Positions 21,401-26,681 of a stretch of DNA of 64,000 bases are shown here, in pieces. Position 1 is the first letter of the stretch. Each line of letters begins with the position of its first letter. Under the pieces are notes generated by a model. The model had not been told where the DNA came from and searched no databases. It was given only the letters and a program-made list of their open reading frames with translations. The DNA is from Prionace glauca (Eukaryota; Chordata; Chondrichthyes; Carcharhiniformes; Carcharhinidae). The position numbers and the translations under genes are program-made. The DNA is taken from positions 57,565,812-57,629,811 of the forward strand of contig CM075760.1 of NCBI GenBank assembly GCA_037974335.1, read 5' to 3'.

Positions 21401-22677
21401 ATAGGGTTAGGGGCACGAGAAAAAAAAAACTACAACTACCGGCAAGCGCCCTAGTGACGACTTTTTGTGACGATATTTTGGCCCTGGAGGGAGTGCAGAG
21501 GAGGTTTACTCGGCTGATACCGGAGTTGAGGGGATTGAGCTATGAGGAGAGGCTGAATAAACTAGGCTTGTACTCGTTAGAGTTTAGAAGAATGAGGGGA
21601 GATCTCATTGAGACATATAAGATGATGAATGGGATGGATAGGATAGAGGTGGAGAGACTCTTCCCGCTCAAAAAAGACAGTAGGACTAGGGGGCACAGCC
21701 TCAAGATAAAGGGGAGGCGGTTTAGAACAGAGTTGAGGAGGAACTTCTTCACTCAAAGGGTGGTGAATCTCTGGAATTCTCTGCCCGTTGAAGTGGTGGA
21801 GGCTGCCTCGCTAAATATTTTTAAGAAACGGGTTGATGGGTTTTTGATAAGAGAAGGGATTAAGGGTTATGGCGAGAGGGCGGGAAGGTGGAGCTGAGTC
21901 ACGACAGATCAGCCATGATCTTATTGAATGGCGGGGCAGGCTCGAAGGGCCAGATGGCCTACTCCTGCTCCTATTTCTTATGTTCTTATGTTCTTATGAC
22001 TTCCGGTTTCTAACTAATTTTTTAAAAAACCGCCGAAACTCGCGACTTATTACTTGAAATAAAAAGTTAAACAGAATAAACAGAAAAATATACCTTGTTT
22101 TTGCCTCCTCACACGCCCAAAAATCGCTGCCTCTCGACTCTGCTCCACAGGAACAATCACTTACTTTGTCTTCCCACCCATTTCCAGCCCTGTCCCGACT
22201 GCGCCTGCCCTCCGGTCTGGGAGACGCACATGTGTCGGGAACGTGAATCCGGCGAAATGACCGATGCTCACAATCCGACCCACCCAAAACACATACACAT
22301 CAGATCAGAGAATCCCTATCTCGCTCTCTCTCCGTCTCTCTCTCTCTCACTCTCTCCCTCTGTCCGTCCCTCTCTCTCTCTGTCCTTCTGTCTCTCTCCC
22401 TCTGTCTGTCTCTCTCCCTGTCTCTTGTGTATCTCTCTCTCTGTCTGTTTCTCTCTGTATCACTGTCTCTCTCTGTGTCTGACTCTCTCTCTTGCTCTCT
22501 CTCTCCCCTCCTTTGTCTCTGACTCTCTATGTCTCTCTCTCTCTTCCTCTCTCTCTCTGACTCTCTCCCTCTTCCTGTGCAGTACTGGCAGGTAGACAGA
22601 TCCTCACCCTGGAGCAGAGCGAGCCTTACGGGAGGATAACCATCCGGCCGGGCCCCAAGTACGAGGTGGGACTCTGA
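340..22677 (+). CDS. REC8: REC8 meiotic cohesin kleisin, C-terminal part (nine exons seen)
   Basis: REC8 is the meiosis-specific kleisin that closes the cohesin ring around sister chromatids and is cut by separase at anaphase. Nine exons are placed here: 340-410, 2830-2976, 4450-4516, 10270-10373, 11636-11684, 13007-13061, 16561-16686, 19022-19131 and 22583-22677. All have AG/GT borders, and the phases join without a break. The translation matches vertebrate REC8 in order: a poly-Arg stretch before a TQI-like segment, SLFRNPAYG then WMAPELCDLWT (human LFRTPTLSG, WLPPELLGLWT), and the C-terminal winged helix ending QSEPYGRITIRPGPKY (human QEKPYGRLLIQPGPRF). The kleisin C-terminal winged helix binds the SMC1 head. 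About 274 residues are present against about 547 in human, so the 5' half lies left of the window. An unseen small exon between 410 and 2830 cannot be excluded. The EIPR in exon 4450-4516 fits the loose separase consensus ExxR, which is only suggestive. Confidence 0.9.
544..572. repeat. (CACCC)n microsatellite
   Basis: A run of CACCC units precedes the longer C-rich minisatellite. Confidence 0.85.
600..2070. repeat. 27-bp minisatellite in a REC8 intron
   Basis: About 1.45 kb of imperfect tandem units around CTTACCCACAATCCCCCCTC followed by GCCATCC, roughly 50 copies. Units are most regular at 1100-1450 and drift toward both ends. Because 27 is divisible by three, long open frames run on both strands (SLTHNPPSP-type and WVRDGEGGL-type repeats). 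These have no start context or homology and are treated as by-products. Confidence 0.9.
2240..2400 (-). mobile_element. SINE 3' fragment
   Basis: Reverse-strand HE1-like modules: a tail related to CCATTCGGCCCATCGGGTC, then CTGCACATCTTTGGACATTA and AGCATGGCCAATCCACCTAC. The central part is deleted. The stretch 2400-2600 shows nothing recognisable. Confidence 0.6.
2616..2752. repeat. (TG)n tract followed by poly-C tract
   Basis: TGTG/TGTC simple repeat at about 2616-2680, then two C runs at about 2716-2752. It ends about 80 bp before the REC8 exon at 2830. Confidence 0.85.
2830..2976 (+). CDS. REC8: REC8 exon with basic patch
   Basis: The acceptor follows CTGCTCCAG and the donor is GTGAGT at 2977. 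The exon is 49 codons, phase 0 to 0. It contains PPVKPKRRRRRSDFIDLTIQIPREE, matching the human PPPPRRRRRRR...DKETQIS region. The run of Arg/Lys could act as a nuclear localisation signal. Confidence 0.85.
3040..3300 (+). repeat. SINE internal module amplified in tandem (about 5 copies)
   Basis: Five approximate copies of a 50-bp SINE segment (GGTTAGGGGGATTGGCCATG, CTAAATT..., GTCCAAAGATGTG). The SINE head and a proper tail are absent. Confidence 0.75.
3317..3735 (-). mobile_element. CR1-like LINE 3' fragment
   Basis: The minus strand encodes the C-terminal tail of CR1 ORF2 (FSLEQRRLRDELFEVFKMMR, then VWNVFPGRVVEAAGLTSFKK) ending in a CR1-type 3' UTR. 5'-truncated and broken. Confidence 0.8.
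3740..4340. repeat. 69-bp satellite block, about 9 copies
   Basis: Tandem units of about 69 bp containing CTGTCCTGGGAGTGTTTGAT, GACAGTGTAGAGGGAGCTTT and ACTCTGTATCTAACCC. The same satellite recurs at 11805-12945. Copies differ mostly in the length of the G run after GATG. Confidence 0.92.
4450..4516 (+). CDS. REC8: REC8 exon (SLFRNPAYG)
   Basis: The acceptor is TTTTCTGCAG and the donor is GTCAGT at 4517. The exon leaves in phase 1. The end reads SPASLFRNPAYG, aligning with human GPAELFRTPTLSG. It includes EIPR, a match to the loose separase consensus ExxR. Confidence 0.85.
4545..4810 (-). mobile_element. LINE fragment (same family as 16735-17290)
   Basis: Shares TAATTGCCCCTTGAGAA, CTTCTTGAACC and CCCCAGCCACA...GAAGGA with the longer copy at 16735-17290, whose minus strand shows a LINE RT C-terminal motif. 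Diverged. Confidence 0.6.
4815..5585 (-). mobile_element. CR1-like LINE 3' half
   Basis: Minus strand: ORF2 C-terminal part (RRRFRSDLIEVYKIMRGTDQ...) and 3' UTR starting at the GAGTCACAGTGGTTTAGAGC side. Same subfamily as 14965-15780 and 25385-25825. 5'-truncated, with several frame breaks. Confidence 0.8.
5860..5900. repeat. (CACA)n microsatellite
   Basis: ACACAC/ACAGAC simple repeat just upstream of a SINE head. Confidence 0.8.
5905..6052 (+). mobile_element. HE1-like SINE, 5' half (split by LINE)
   Basis: Begins GGGGCGACATGGTGGCACAG, contains a tRNA-like box B (AATTCAATTCC), and breaks off after GTACTCCGGTTTC, where a reverse CR1 starts. The remainder resumes at 8433. Confidence 0.85.
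6053..8432 (-). mobile_element. CR1-like LINE, 5'-truncated, long open ORF2
   Basis: A non-LTR retrotransposon copy inserted in reverse into a SINE. The minus-strand frame 8417-6138 is open for 759 codons. It starts inside the APE-like endonuclease (VGDSDHNSVTF is the SDH motif), continues through the linker (WGKGNYEAIRREL, NPKAFYRYVKNRR), then the reverse transcriptase: SPGLDGIYPRILWE, NYRLVSLTSVVGKVLEKI, VYMDFSKAFDKV, SGVPQGSVLGPLLF and the catalytic box KFADDTKVGG. It finishes with the CR1 C-terminal tail (LERRRLRGDLIETYKMIRGL) and a short 3' UTR at 6053-6137. Upstream endonuclease and ORF1 are missing, as in usual 5' truncation. The absence of frame breaks over 2.3 kb marks a recent insertion. 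A full copy would also need the catalytic Glu/Asp end of the endonuclease, so this copy should not move by itself. Confidence 0.93.
8433..8600 (+). mobile_element. HE1-like SINE, 3' half (split by LINE)
   Basis: Resumes CAGTCCAAAAGATGTGCGGG, then GATTGGCCATGCTAAATTAC and the GGCCTGGGTGGGATTGTGGT block, ending TCCTTCTGCATTCTAGGG. Continues the SINE head at 5905-6052. Confidence 0.85.
8600..8735 (+). mobile_element. SINE 3' fragment, second tail type
   Basis: Carries CTAAATTCTCCCTCAGT, GGGGATTTTCATAGTAACTT and CATTGCAGTGTTAATGTAAG. This tail, followed by ACTAATAAATAAA, defines a SINE subfamily also seen at 34195 and 42592. Confidence 0.75.
8930..9245 (+). mobile_element. CR1-like LINE fragment
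   Basis: Plus strand encodes LLRLYKTLVRPHLEYCEQFW and RVQRRFTRMIPGMKNL, the conserved segment after the CR1 RT. Both ends are truncated. Confidence 0.8.
9255..9370 (-). mobile_element. SINE head fragment
   Basis: Reverse complement of the tRNA-like head: GGGAATTGAACCGGGTCCCT, GTGAGGCAGCAGTGCTAACT, ending at ATGCCACCATGGTGCC. Confidence 0.8.
9470..10020 (-). mobile_element. CR1-like LINE 3' end
   Basis: Minus strand reads LALEGVQRRFTRLIPELRGL, SLEFRRMRGDLIETYKIMEG and FFTQRVVNLWNSLPSEADEV, then the 3' UTR with the AACATAAGAACTAGGAGCAG signature. The 143-codon tail is still open, so the copy is fairly young. Confidence 0.85.
10270..10373 (+). CDS. REC8: REC8 exon (WMAPELCDLWT), possible tandem acceptor
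   Basis: The exon reads GWMAPELCDLWTKGAV, matching human WLPPELLGLWTHCA. The acceptor is CAG at 10267-10269 or GAG three bases later (10270-10272). Both keep the frame and differ by one Gly. The donor is GTAACC at 10374, phase 0. Confidence 0.85.
10378..10705. repeat. C/T-rich low-complexity tract in a REC8 intron
   Basis: Over 300 bp of nearly pure pyrimidine on the + strand, starting a few bases after the REC8 donor at 10374. Open frames through it (Pro/Ser/Leu-rich) are compositional artefacts. Confidence 0.9.
10728..11155 (+). mobile_element. HE1-like SINE with duplicated internal module
   Basis: Complete head (GGTGGCACAGTGATTAGCGT), GTTTCCTCCCACACTCCGG, two extra copies of the GTGCAGGTTAGG...GTCCAAAGATG module, the GGGCCTGAGTCTGATTGTGG block, and an end at GAATCTATGATTCTAAT. 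Confidence 0.88.
11180..11475 (+). mobile_element. Second SINE family (GTGGTTGACTCTCAACTGCC)
   Basis: A distinct interspersed repeat. It runs from GGGTTCGAGTCCTGCCACAG (tRNA box B-like) through TCAGAAAAACCCATCTGGTT, GTGGTTGACTCTCAACTGCC and GGGATGGGTAATAAATGCTG to CCCACGAATGA. The same layout is at 14455-14745 and 18235-18550. Confidence 0.8.
11636..11684 (+). CDS. REC8: REC8 exon (short)
   Basis: A 49-bp exon between a TCTGTTACAG acceptor and a GTGAGT donor, reading LLRETLEPSVDQLTLTG, phase 0 to 1. Its sequence is poorly conserved. It is placed by splice signals and by phase match to its neighbours. Confidence 0.75.
11805..12945. repeat. 69-bp satellite block, about 16 copies
   Basis: Same satellite as 3740-4340, with variants (GTGGAGGGAGC and GTAGACAGAGG forms) that recur in order, showing higher-order duplication of two to four unit groups. 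It ends about 60 bp before the REC8 exon at 13007. Confidence 0.92.
13007..13061 (+). CDS. REC8: REC8 exon (acidic)
   Basis: A 55-bp exon after TTTTTGCCACAG with donor GTAATT at 13062. It reads PLEESEPESLVKTPEDI and runs from phase 1 to phase 2. Its Glu-rich content resembles the linker before the REC8 winged helix. Confidence 0.75.
13225..13587 (-). mobile_element. Two fragments of the L2/Rex-type LINE 3' UTR
   Basis: Both pieces begin TTTGATTTATTATTGTCAC and carry ACAATGAAAA.TATTGTTTCT and AAGGAAAG.AGAGA.TGCAGA. The same 3' UTR precedes coding remains of this LINE at 36103-36700. Confidence 0.75.
13588..14290 (-). mobile_element. CR1-like LINE 3' half, degenerate
   Basis: Reverse-strand CR1 3' UTR (AGGAGTAGGAGAAGGCCATT), then the CR1 tail signature TCACCACTCTTTGGGTGAAG and CAAAACTGCACACAGTACTC. 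Many frame breaks. Confidence 0.75.
14290..14845 (-). mobile_element. L2/Rex-type LINE 3' UTR split by a SINE
   Basis: LINE 3' UTR pieces at about 14290-14450 and 14745-14845 flank a + strand second-family SINE (next entry). The right piece resumes at ACCATTCATAGAGAAAGAAA, the natural continuation of the left piece. Confidence 0.65.
14455..14745 (+). mobile_element. Second SINE family copy
   Basis: Carries CAGCAGCTGGTGGAATTTAA, CAGAAAAACCCATCTGGATC, CGGTTGACTCTCAACTGCCC and GGGATGGGCAATAAATGCTG. Inserted into a LINE 3' UTR. Confidence 0.8.
14965..15780 (-). mobile_element. CR1-like LINE 3' half
   Basis: Reverse-strand copy of the same subfamily as 4815-5585 (CATAGAGGTTTACAGCATGG side is its 3' UTR). 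Coding frame is degenerate. Confidence 0.78.
15780..16112 (+). mobile_element. CR1-like LINE fragment with internal deletion
   Basis: Plus strand KFTDDTKIGGIVDSEEGYLG and QWADEWQMEFN is the RT box C region (FADD changed to FTDD). It jumps directly to the 3' UTR (GGCCTGTTTCCATGCTGTGA). It lies head to head with the neighbouring reverse copy. Confidence 0.8.
16112..16545 (-). mobile_element. CR1-like LINE internal fragment
   Basis: Reverse strand of the RT middle region (CCCCGAGGCAGACCGCTGGT corresponds to the SGVPQGS block; GTCCATGTAGACAACATCAA to the VDVVYMDF block). It ends just before the REC8 exon at 16561. Confidence 0.7.
16561..16686 (+). CDS. REC8: REC8 exon (linker)
   Basis: The acceptor is CTCCCGTGCAG and the donor is GTAAGT at 16687. 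It reads LPTIELEEKLPTVMEVSEIL then SPERRLSPMEMVNTEDYVLE, phase 2 to 2. The repeated short Glu-hydrophobic periods resemble the human REC8 EVPEAPALPVVPELPEVPME stretch. Confidence 0.85.
16735..17290 (-). mobile_element. LINE fragment with RT C-terminal motif
   Basis: The minus strand contains AQVRSVMEYSPLAWMSEVLT followed by TLEKFNTIQDKAA, the conserved tail after the RT of L2/Rex-type LINEs. The rest is degenerate. Confidence 0.65.
17292..18125 (-). mobile_element. L2/Rex-type LINE 3' end split by a SINE array
   Basis: The left part (17292-17542) is the ATTTGATTTATTATTGT 3' UTR. The right part (17905-18125) encodes on the minus strand VVESFKFLGVQITNNLS, the motif after the RT catalytic core. 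A reverse SINE with an expanded module separates them. Confidence 0.7.
17543..17905 (-). mobile_element. HE1-like SINE with about 4-5 tandem internal modules
   Basis: Reverse SINE tail (TTCATAGAATCCCTACAAGC) followed by repeated 52-bp units of CAATTTAGCATGGCCAATCC and ACCTAACCTGCACATCTTTG. No SINE head is present. Confidence 0.8.
18235..18550 (+). mobile_element. Second SINE family copy
   Basis: Carries CCTGCCACGGCAGATGGTGG, AGAAAAACCCATCGGGTTCA, GTGGTTGACTCTCAACTGCC and GGGATGGGCAATAGATGCTG, ending AAGAATGAATAA. Confidence 0.8.
18712..19018. repeat. (TCTC)n low-complexity tract leading into a REC8 acceptor
   Basis: About 300 bp of TCTC with CCGT/CACT/CGTT interruptions. Its end forms the polypyrimidine tract of the REC8 exon at 19022. 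Confidence 0.9.
19022..19131 (+). CDS. REC8: REC8 exon, start of winged-helix domain
   Basis: The acceptor lies at the end of a long TCTC tract (TTTCTCTGCAG) and the donor is GTAAGA at 19132. The end reads TSRIEVSRIFFICL, aligning with human PRRMAARVFYLLLVL, the first helices of the kleisin C-terminal winged helix. Phase 2 to 1. Confidence 0.88.
19132..19988. other. REC8 intron, no recognisable element
   Basis: C-rich DNA with short open frames on both strands, none with homology that I recognise. No repeat family was identified. Confidence 0.5.
19990..20354 (+). mobile_element. Penelope-like element (PLE) 3' fragment
   Basis: Shares its whole length with the 3' part of the PLE copy at 32921-33941. 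It starts at CGCACACATGAGGACGGTCT, runs through AACCCCCGTGACTTGCCTGG and the hammerhead-like core at 20258-20297, and ends GTCAGACTTTTTACTG. The left end is truncated. No target-site duplication was seen. Confidence 0.85.
20258..20297 (+). ncRNA. Hammerhead-ribozyme-like motif in PLE tail
   Basis: Order of parts: stem I strand TTCAC, core CTGACGA (20263-20269), one extra A, stem II GAGG with loop CAGCCC and CCTC, core GAAA (20285-20288), GCTT, then GTGAG pairing back to stem I. The NUH cleavage triplet would be CUU, cutting before 20293. Stem III is only a palindromic AGCT, so folding may need two molecules. The extra A after the core is a departure from the consensus. Confidence 0.5.
20355..21420 (-). 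mobile_element. CR1-like LINE, endonuclease and ORF1 esterase part
   Basis: The minus strand at 21003-20355 encodes an APE-type endonuclease: CVYFNARSIRNKVDEL, FDVVAISERW, GGGVALLVKDCITVSERKF, GVFYRPPKSS, VIVMGDFNFANIDW and the start of the domain end FLTQYVDRPSRGEAIL. Farther 5' (21394-21089 minus) VIVHGGTHDIGRLREGDIKQ resembles the SGNH-esterase block of CR1 ORF1 (HGGTHD against the usual GTND), followed by GWKLKAKSGRVVISRLLPVP. The RT is missing: the fragment stops at the PLE border at 20354. The two parts lie in different frames, as expected for ORF2 and ORF1. Confidence 0.85.
21455..21998 (+). mobile_element. CR1-like LINE 3' end
   Basis: The plus strand is open through ILALEGVQRRFTRLIPELRG, LEFRRMRGDLIETYKMMNGM and FFTQRVVNLWNSLPVEVVEA, then a 3' UTR ending in tandem TTCTTATG units, the CR1-type microsatellite tail. 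It points away from the neighbouring reverse CR1. Confidence 0.88.
22000..22315. other. REC8 intron, no recognisable element
   Basis: Unique-looking sequence between a CR1 tail and a TCTC tract. No gene or repeat was recognised. Confidence 0.5.
22316..22578. repeat. (TCTC)n tract leading into the last REC8 acceptor
   Basis: TCTC/TGTC low-complexity DNA supplying the polypyrimidine tract of the exon at 22583. Confidence 0.88.
22583..22677 (+). CDS. REC8: REC8 last coding exon with stop
   Basis: The acceptor is TTCCTGTGCAG, again after a TCTC tract. It reads VLAGRQILTLEQSEPYGRIT then IRPGPKYEVGL and TGA at 22675-22677. Human REC8 ends LSAQQILHVKQEKPYG...IQPGPRFH, so this is the true C-terminus with three or four extra residues. 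Confidence 0.93.
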
Positions 22678-22794
22678 GCCCCTTCCCGGACGCCGGACTG
22701 GCGGATGGGCCCGAGCAGCTGTAACCTGCAGTCTGGAGACGTAGGTGGGGACCAGGCGATTTGGACAGCCCGATGCCCCCACACTGAGAGCCAG

Positions 22795-23335
22795 CAACAG
22801 TGAAAAGTATTGTTTCATGTGCACTATACAAAGCATACTGTTCATGGACAAGGAAAGGAGAGAGTGCAGAATGTAGTGTTACAGTCATAGCTAACGTGCA
22901 GAGAAAGATCAACTTAATGCAAGGTAAGTCAGAAGCAGGTAACAAGCTGTTCTTGAGTTGGTTGGTGCATGACCTCAGACTTTTGTATCTTTTTCCTGAG
23001 GGAGGAAGGTGGAAGAGAGAATGTCTGGGGCGTGCGGGGTCCTTAATTATGCTGGCTGCTTTGCTGAGGCAGCGGGAAGTGTTGACAGAGTCAATGGATG
23101 GGAGGCTGGTTTGTTGCTGGATTGGGCTACATTCACGACCTTTTGTAGTTCCTGCAGTCTTGGGCAGAGCAGGAGCCCATACTGAGCTGTGATACAACCC
23201 CAGAAAGAATGCTTTCTATGGTGCATCTGTAAAAGTTGGTGAGAGTTGTAGCTGACATGCCAAGTTTCTTTTGAGTTCTGAGAAAGCAAAGGCGTTGGTG
23301 GGGCTTCCTTAACTACAGCATCGCTGTCCCATCGT
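22795..23335 (-). mobile_element. L2/Rex-type LINE 3' fragment in the presumed REC8 3' UTR
   Basis: Reverse-strand 3' UTR and end of the RT tail: GTGAAAAGTATTGTTTCATG, AACTTAATGCAAGGTAAGTC, CATCTGTAAAAGTTGGTGAG. Same family as 36103-39445. Confidence 0.75.
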
Positions 23336-23339
23336 CATC

Positions 23340-23930
23340 AAAACACTGCTCTCTATACTGCCAGGTCCAGTTGTCATAGATTAATGCTGTTTATATTAAT
23401 GAGGTTTTATTGTGACTTGATTCGTTTCAACCAGTTTGTGCATTAATTAATGTTTGCAGGATTTGTCTGTATTCTTATTTAAACCAAATAAACTATTTAT
23501 TTATATTTAAGGAGTTTCTGGTGCTGCTTGTATGTTCTAGATTTAGGAGAAATTAGATTATTTCTGTCTCTCTGTGTGAGTCTCTCCCTCTGGGCTCAAT
23601 AATACCATCGTGTTGCGCCCATTTTCGGATGCGATAACTTGGTAAAGTGGAGTGTAAGGTGAGGAGCACAATCCATGCCCGCCTCTGCGCCCGTTCCCCC
23701 TTTACCAAGCAGCTAAAATGGCTGTGATCAGCACCGCACCCTAAACGGGTGCGATGTCAATTTAAACGCATTTGTATTTGGATGCTCAAACGTTCCTGCA
23801 TTTCCCCTTTTACCATCACGTTCGCGCATCCAGATTCAGCGAGAAACAGACATGGTCTGCAAAGATGTGTTTTGGGCGCTCCAGCTTCTGAAGAGGTAAA
23901 TACAGAGCTTCCAGCAGCTGTCTGACTCAG
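23340..23930. other. Intergenic, no element recognised
   Basis: AT-rich DNA holding the AATAAA at 23487. Otherwise nothing recognised. Confidence 0.5.
23487..23492 (+). promoter_or_regulatory. Candidate REC8 polyadenylation signal AATAAA
   Basis: The hexamer AATAAA lies about 810 bp past the REC8 stop in AT-rich unique DNA. A LINE fragment (22795-23335) lies between, inside the presumed 3' UTR. Confidence 0.45.
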
Positions 23931-23934
23931 AACA

Positions 23935-24205
23935 GTGGTTGAAGTGGTGGAAGGGGAGGGAGTCCAGATGTTCTCTGGTTGGAGGAGGGGTTGGGAGGGA
24001 GGGAGACTAGATGTTCCCTGGTTGGAGGGGGGAGGGAGGCCAGATGTTCTCTGGTTGGAGGAGGTTGGGGGGAGGGAGGCCAGATGTTCTCTGGAGGGGG
24101 TGGGGGGGGAGGGAGGCCAGATGTTCTCTGGTTGCAGGGGGGTGGGGGGGGAGGCCAGATGTTCTCTGGTTGGATGGGGTGGCGAGGAGGCCAGATGGTG
24201 TTCTG
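23935..24205. repeat. G-rich minisatellite, about 7-8 units of 33-40 bp
   Basis: Units around GGAGGCCAGATGTTCTCTGG then TTGGAGGAGG with variable G runs (up to GGGGGGG). The repeated G runs could form quadruplexes on the + strand. Open frames here are by-products. Confidence 0.85.
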
Positions 24206-24474
24206 GGCCGCTTTCTCTGGCCCAGGAGCAGTGACAATGTGGCAGGGGAGTGTTTTGTACTGTACCTGCACAGTTGAAGGCTCCGCTCGGAGCAGCCGTG
24301 TTTCGGGTGCGATAAATCCCACTCACAGGTTTCTGCAGCACAATTCAGAATCACTGCTTTTTTCTCAGGCAGATTTCATATGGGGCACCTGAGGACAGGT
24401 TTACAAGTCGGATCTGGATCATGCCAGATTCAGTCCATAGAATCAAAATGGTAAAATCGGGCCTTCTCTCTGTG

Positions 24475-25076
24475 TCTCTCAAACACACACTCAGTCTGTC
24501 TCTCTATCTCTGTCTCTCTCTGTCTGTGTCGTGCTCTCTCTCTCCTTCTCCTTGTCTGTATCTCTCTCTCTCTCTCTCTCATACACAGTCTGTCTCTCTA
24601 TCTCTGTCTCTCTCTCTCTGTGTTGTGCTCTCACTCTCTCCCTCTGTTTCTGTGTGTCTCTCTCCCTGTCTGTCTCTCTCTCTCTCTCACACGGACTCAG
24701 TCTATCTATGTCTGTCTCTGTCTGTCACTCCCTCTCTTCCCCTGTCTCTCACTGTCTTTCTCTCTCTAACTCTGTCTCTTTCTTTCTCTCACTCTGTCTC
24801 ATTTCACTGTCACTCTCTGTCTCTGACTCACCTCTGACTCTCCCTCTCTCAGGGGCACTCTGTCTCTGTCATCCTGTCTCTCTATCTCTCTTTGTCTTTC
24901 CTATCTCTCTCTCCATCTCTTGCTCCGTCAGTGTTATTCTCTCTCTCTGTCCTTGTCTCCATCTCTGTTTTTTCCTATCTCTCCCTTCTCACTCAGTCCC
25001 TCTGTTCCTGTCTATCTCTATCTCTCCCTCTCTGTCTCACTCACTTTCATTTCCCTCTCTCTTGGCCTCACTTCTT
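24475..25076. repeat. (TCTC/TGTC)n low-complexity tract
   Basis: About 600 bp of TCTC-based simple sequence with CACAC interruptions. No gene content. Confidence 0.9.
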
Positions 25077-25078
25077 TT

Positions 25079-25385
25079 TTAATACTAATGTCACAAGTAG
25101 GCTTACATTAACACTGCAATGAAGTTACTGTGAAAATCTCTGAGTTGCCACACCCCAGCGCCTGTTCAGGTACACTGAGGGAGAATTTAGTACAGCCCAA
25201 TGCACTTAACCAGCACGTCTTTTGAACTGTGGGAGGAAACTAGAGCGCCTGGAGGAAACTCACACAGATACAGGAAGAACATGCGGACTCCGCACAGACA
25301 GTGACCCGAACTGGGAATCACACCCGAGTGGACCCAAACAGCCACTGGAGTGTGACGATCAGGGAATTTTTCACAGTAACTTCAC
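25079..25385 (-). mobile_element. HE1-like SINE, second tail type
   Basis: Reverse copy beginning AATACTAATGTCACAAGTAG (tail), then CAACACTGCAATGAAGTTAC-like sequence, GTGGGAGGAAACTAGAGCGC and CAGACAGTGACCCGAACTGG. Ends within the head region, followed by a duplicated piece of the tail. Confidence 0.8.
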
Positions 25386-25825
25386 AGGGTCATAAAGGTT
25401 TACAGCATGGAAACAGGCCCTTCGGCCCAACTTGTCCATGCTGCCCCTTTTTTTAACCCCCAAGTTAGTCCCATTTGCCCACATTTGGCCCATATCCCTC
25501 TATACACATCTTACCCATGTAACCATCTAAACATTTTTAAAAGACAAAATTGTACTCCCGTCTACTACCACCTCTGGCAGCTTGTTCCAGACACTCACCA
25601 CCCTCTACATGAAATAGTAACCCCTCTGGATCCTTCTGTATCTCTCCCCTCTCACCTTAAACCTATGCCCTCTAGTTTTAGACTCCCCCACAGTTGGGAA
25701 AAGATGTTGACTATCTAGCTGATTTATGTCCCTCATTATTTTATAGACTTCTGTAAGCTCATCCCTTAGCCTCCTCTGCTCCAGAGAAAAAATGTCCCAG
25801 TCGGTCCAGCCTCTCCTTATAATTC
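25385..25825 (-). mobile_element. CR1-like LINE 3' end
   Basis: Reverse copy: ATAAAGGTTTACAGCATGGA is the 3' UTR, then CAGCTTGTTCCAGACACTCA and CCTCTGCTCCAGAGAAAAAA from the ORF2 tail. A SINE tail piece (25826-25905) follows. Confidence 0.78.
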
Positions 25826-25904
25826 AGTGTTAATGTACTGTTAATATAAGCAGTGTTGCAGTGTTAATGTAAGCTGACTTGCGACACTAATAAGTACTTT
25901 TACA

Positions 25905-26265
25905 GATTCACAGTGGGATCTACATTATATACACACACACACACGTGAATGTCTCACTGTGAATTCCCTGAATCTGCAGTTCCTAACTCAGCTCATTCCC
26001 AGAATATTTCTCACAGTGAGGTGAGGAACTGCATCCCACTGATCCTGGCTTGGGAAGTGGTGGAGAGAGGAAGGGGGAGGGGGGAAACAGTCCAGAGATT
26101 CCTCTGAGTCAGCCTGAGCCAAGACTCTGCACCTGGGCCAAGGATTCAACATCCAGCTGCTACCAGCCAGCCTGTCGTCAGTTTATTGGCCTGTAACTCC
26201 CCACACATCCTACCCCCAAGCTGGCCTCATCAATTCCAACGCCAAGCAGGGATGGATGGCCACCT
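25905..26265. other. Intergenic, no element recognised
   Basis: Contains a short ACAC microsatellite at about 25930. No other structure seen. Confidence 0.5.
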
Positions 26266-26640
26266 AGAATCATAGAATCTCTACAGTAATGAAGGAGGCC
26301 ATTCAGTCCATTGAGTCTGTACCGAATACAATCCCACCCAGGCACTATCCCCATAACCTCAAACATTTACCCTGCTAATCCCCAGACACTAAGGGGCAAA
26401 TTAGCATAGCCAATCTACGTAACCTGCACATCTTTAGACACTAACGGGCAGCTTAGTATGGCCAATTCCCCCCAACCGGCACATCTGGACACTAAGGGAA
26501 AAGTTAGCATGGCCAATCCACCCTGAAGCACCTGGAGGAAACCCATGCAGACATGGGGAGAATGTGCAGGCAGTGACCCAAACTGGGAATTGAACCCAGG
26601 TCTCTGGCGCAGCTAACCACTGCACCACCAGGCTGCCTTA
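26266..26640 (-). mobile_element. HE1-like SINE, near full length, duplicated module
   Basis: Reverse copy: ATCATAGAATCTCTACAGTA tail, TACAATCCCACCCAGGCACT, three CTAACCTGCACATCTTTAGA-type modules, and the head ending at CACTGCACCACCAGGCTGCC. Confidence 0.85.
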
Positions 26641-26681
26641 GTTGAAGGATCAATAAGCAAGGGGCGTGACACAGATTTATA

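Noticed and set aside
24421-25082. Ser/Leu-rich frames of 138-183 codons
   Set aside because: TCTC repeat translation only.
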